Positions 63,638 through 64,000 of a stretch of 64,000 nt of DNA are shown piece after piece. How positions within the stretch are numbered: the first letter of the stretch is position 1; each line of letters begins with the position of its first letter. Made by a program: the position numbers and the translations under genes. The notes beneath the pieces were generated by a model. The model worked only from the letters and a program-made list of their open reading frames with translations. It was not told the origin of the DNA and ran no database searches. The stretch spans positions 1,860,001 to 1,924,000 of the forward strand of contig NZ_CP017479.1 of assembly GCF_001761465.1 (NCBI RefSeq). The letters are read 5' to 3'. Origin of the DNA: Flavobacterium gilvum (lineage in GTDB: Bacteria > Bacteroidota > Bacteroidia > Flavobacteriales > Flavobacteriaceae).

Positions 63638-64000
<363 letters not shown>

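Overview
The window looks like a chromosome segment of a Flavobacterium-type bacterium (Bacteroidota, Flavobacteriaceae). The reasons are low GC content, promoters with a TAnnTTTG -7 element and a TTG-like -33 element, near absence of Shine-Dalgarno sequences (except at rpsU), DUF2851, Porin_10-type and PspC proteins, and gene order at the tuf-secE-nusG-rplKAJL-rpoBC end.

Layout. (1) 1-3.5 kb: molybdenum cofactor genes (moaE end, a moaC-moaB fusion, moaA) and a YhcC-like radical SAM protein. (2) 4.2-11.4 kb: nitrate module made of narK, a NarI-like cytochrome b, a NasA/NarB-like molybdenum nitrate reductase, a ferredoxin-type subunit with four clusters, a Tat-targeted Rieske protein and a small membrane protein. 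(3) 11.5-15.3 kb: small soluble proteins, an AraC regulator divergent from a PhyH-type dioxygenase, and a HAD phosphatase. (4) 15.4-26.7 kb: nadB-nadA, a large cysteine-rich TIM-barrel-like protein of unknown function, an Rrf2 (NsrR-like) regulator, CopD-like and oxidase-like membrane proteins, anaerobic ribonucleotide reductase (nrdD split into two genes, plus nrdG) and the Fe-S repair protein Ric. (5) 27.1-38.7 kb: denitrification block norC-norB-norQ-norD, a hemerythrin-PAS protein, norE-norF, nirK fused to cytochrome c, a second cytochrome c, nirV, sco and an outer-membrane porin. No nitrous oxide reductase gene is present. (6) 38.8-54.6 kb: ordinary housekeeping genes (lysS, lipB, rnhB, a porin, cystathionine beta-synthase, an exonuclease, an amino-acid permease, an acyl-CoA dehydrogenase, rpsU, xerC, hpf). 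(7) 54.7-64 kb: four tRNAs, tuf, secE, nusG, rplKAJL, rpoB and the start of rpoC.

How it works together: Moco made by the moa genes feeds the nitrate reductase. NarK imports nitrate. NirK turns nitrite into NO and NorCB reduces NO to N2O. Ric, Rrf2 and perhaps the hemerythrin-PAS and oxidase-like proteins deal with NO stress, and NrdD/NrdG supply dNTPs without oxygen. A shared 20-bp palindrome (AAAAGA-N8-TCTTTT type) lies at the narK, ric, norC and nirK promoters, and FNR-like TGA-N6-TCA boxes lie at narK, nirK and the unknown 606-aa gene, suggesting a common anaerobic/NO regulon.

The intergenic DNA is unusually rich in repeats. A roughly 118-bp family with three copies shows paired base changes that keep its helices, as in a structured RNA. 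A 70-bp family has two copies with covarying hairpins, a TGTCATTCCGA inverted-repeat family has four, and there are many unrelated long palindromes. All family names, functions and regulon assignments come from reading the sequence; no database search was run.
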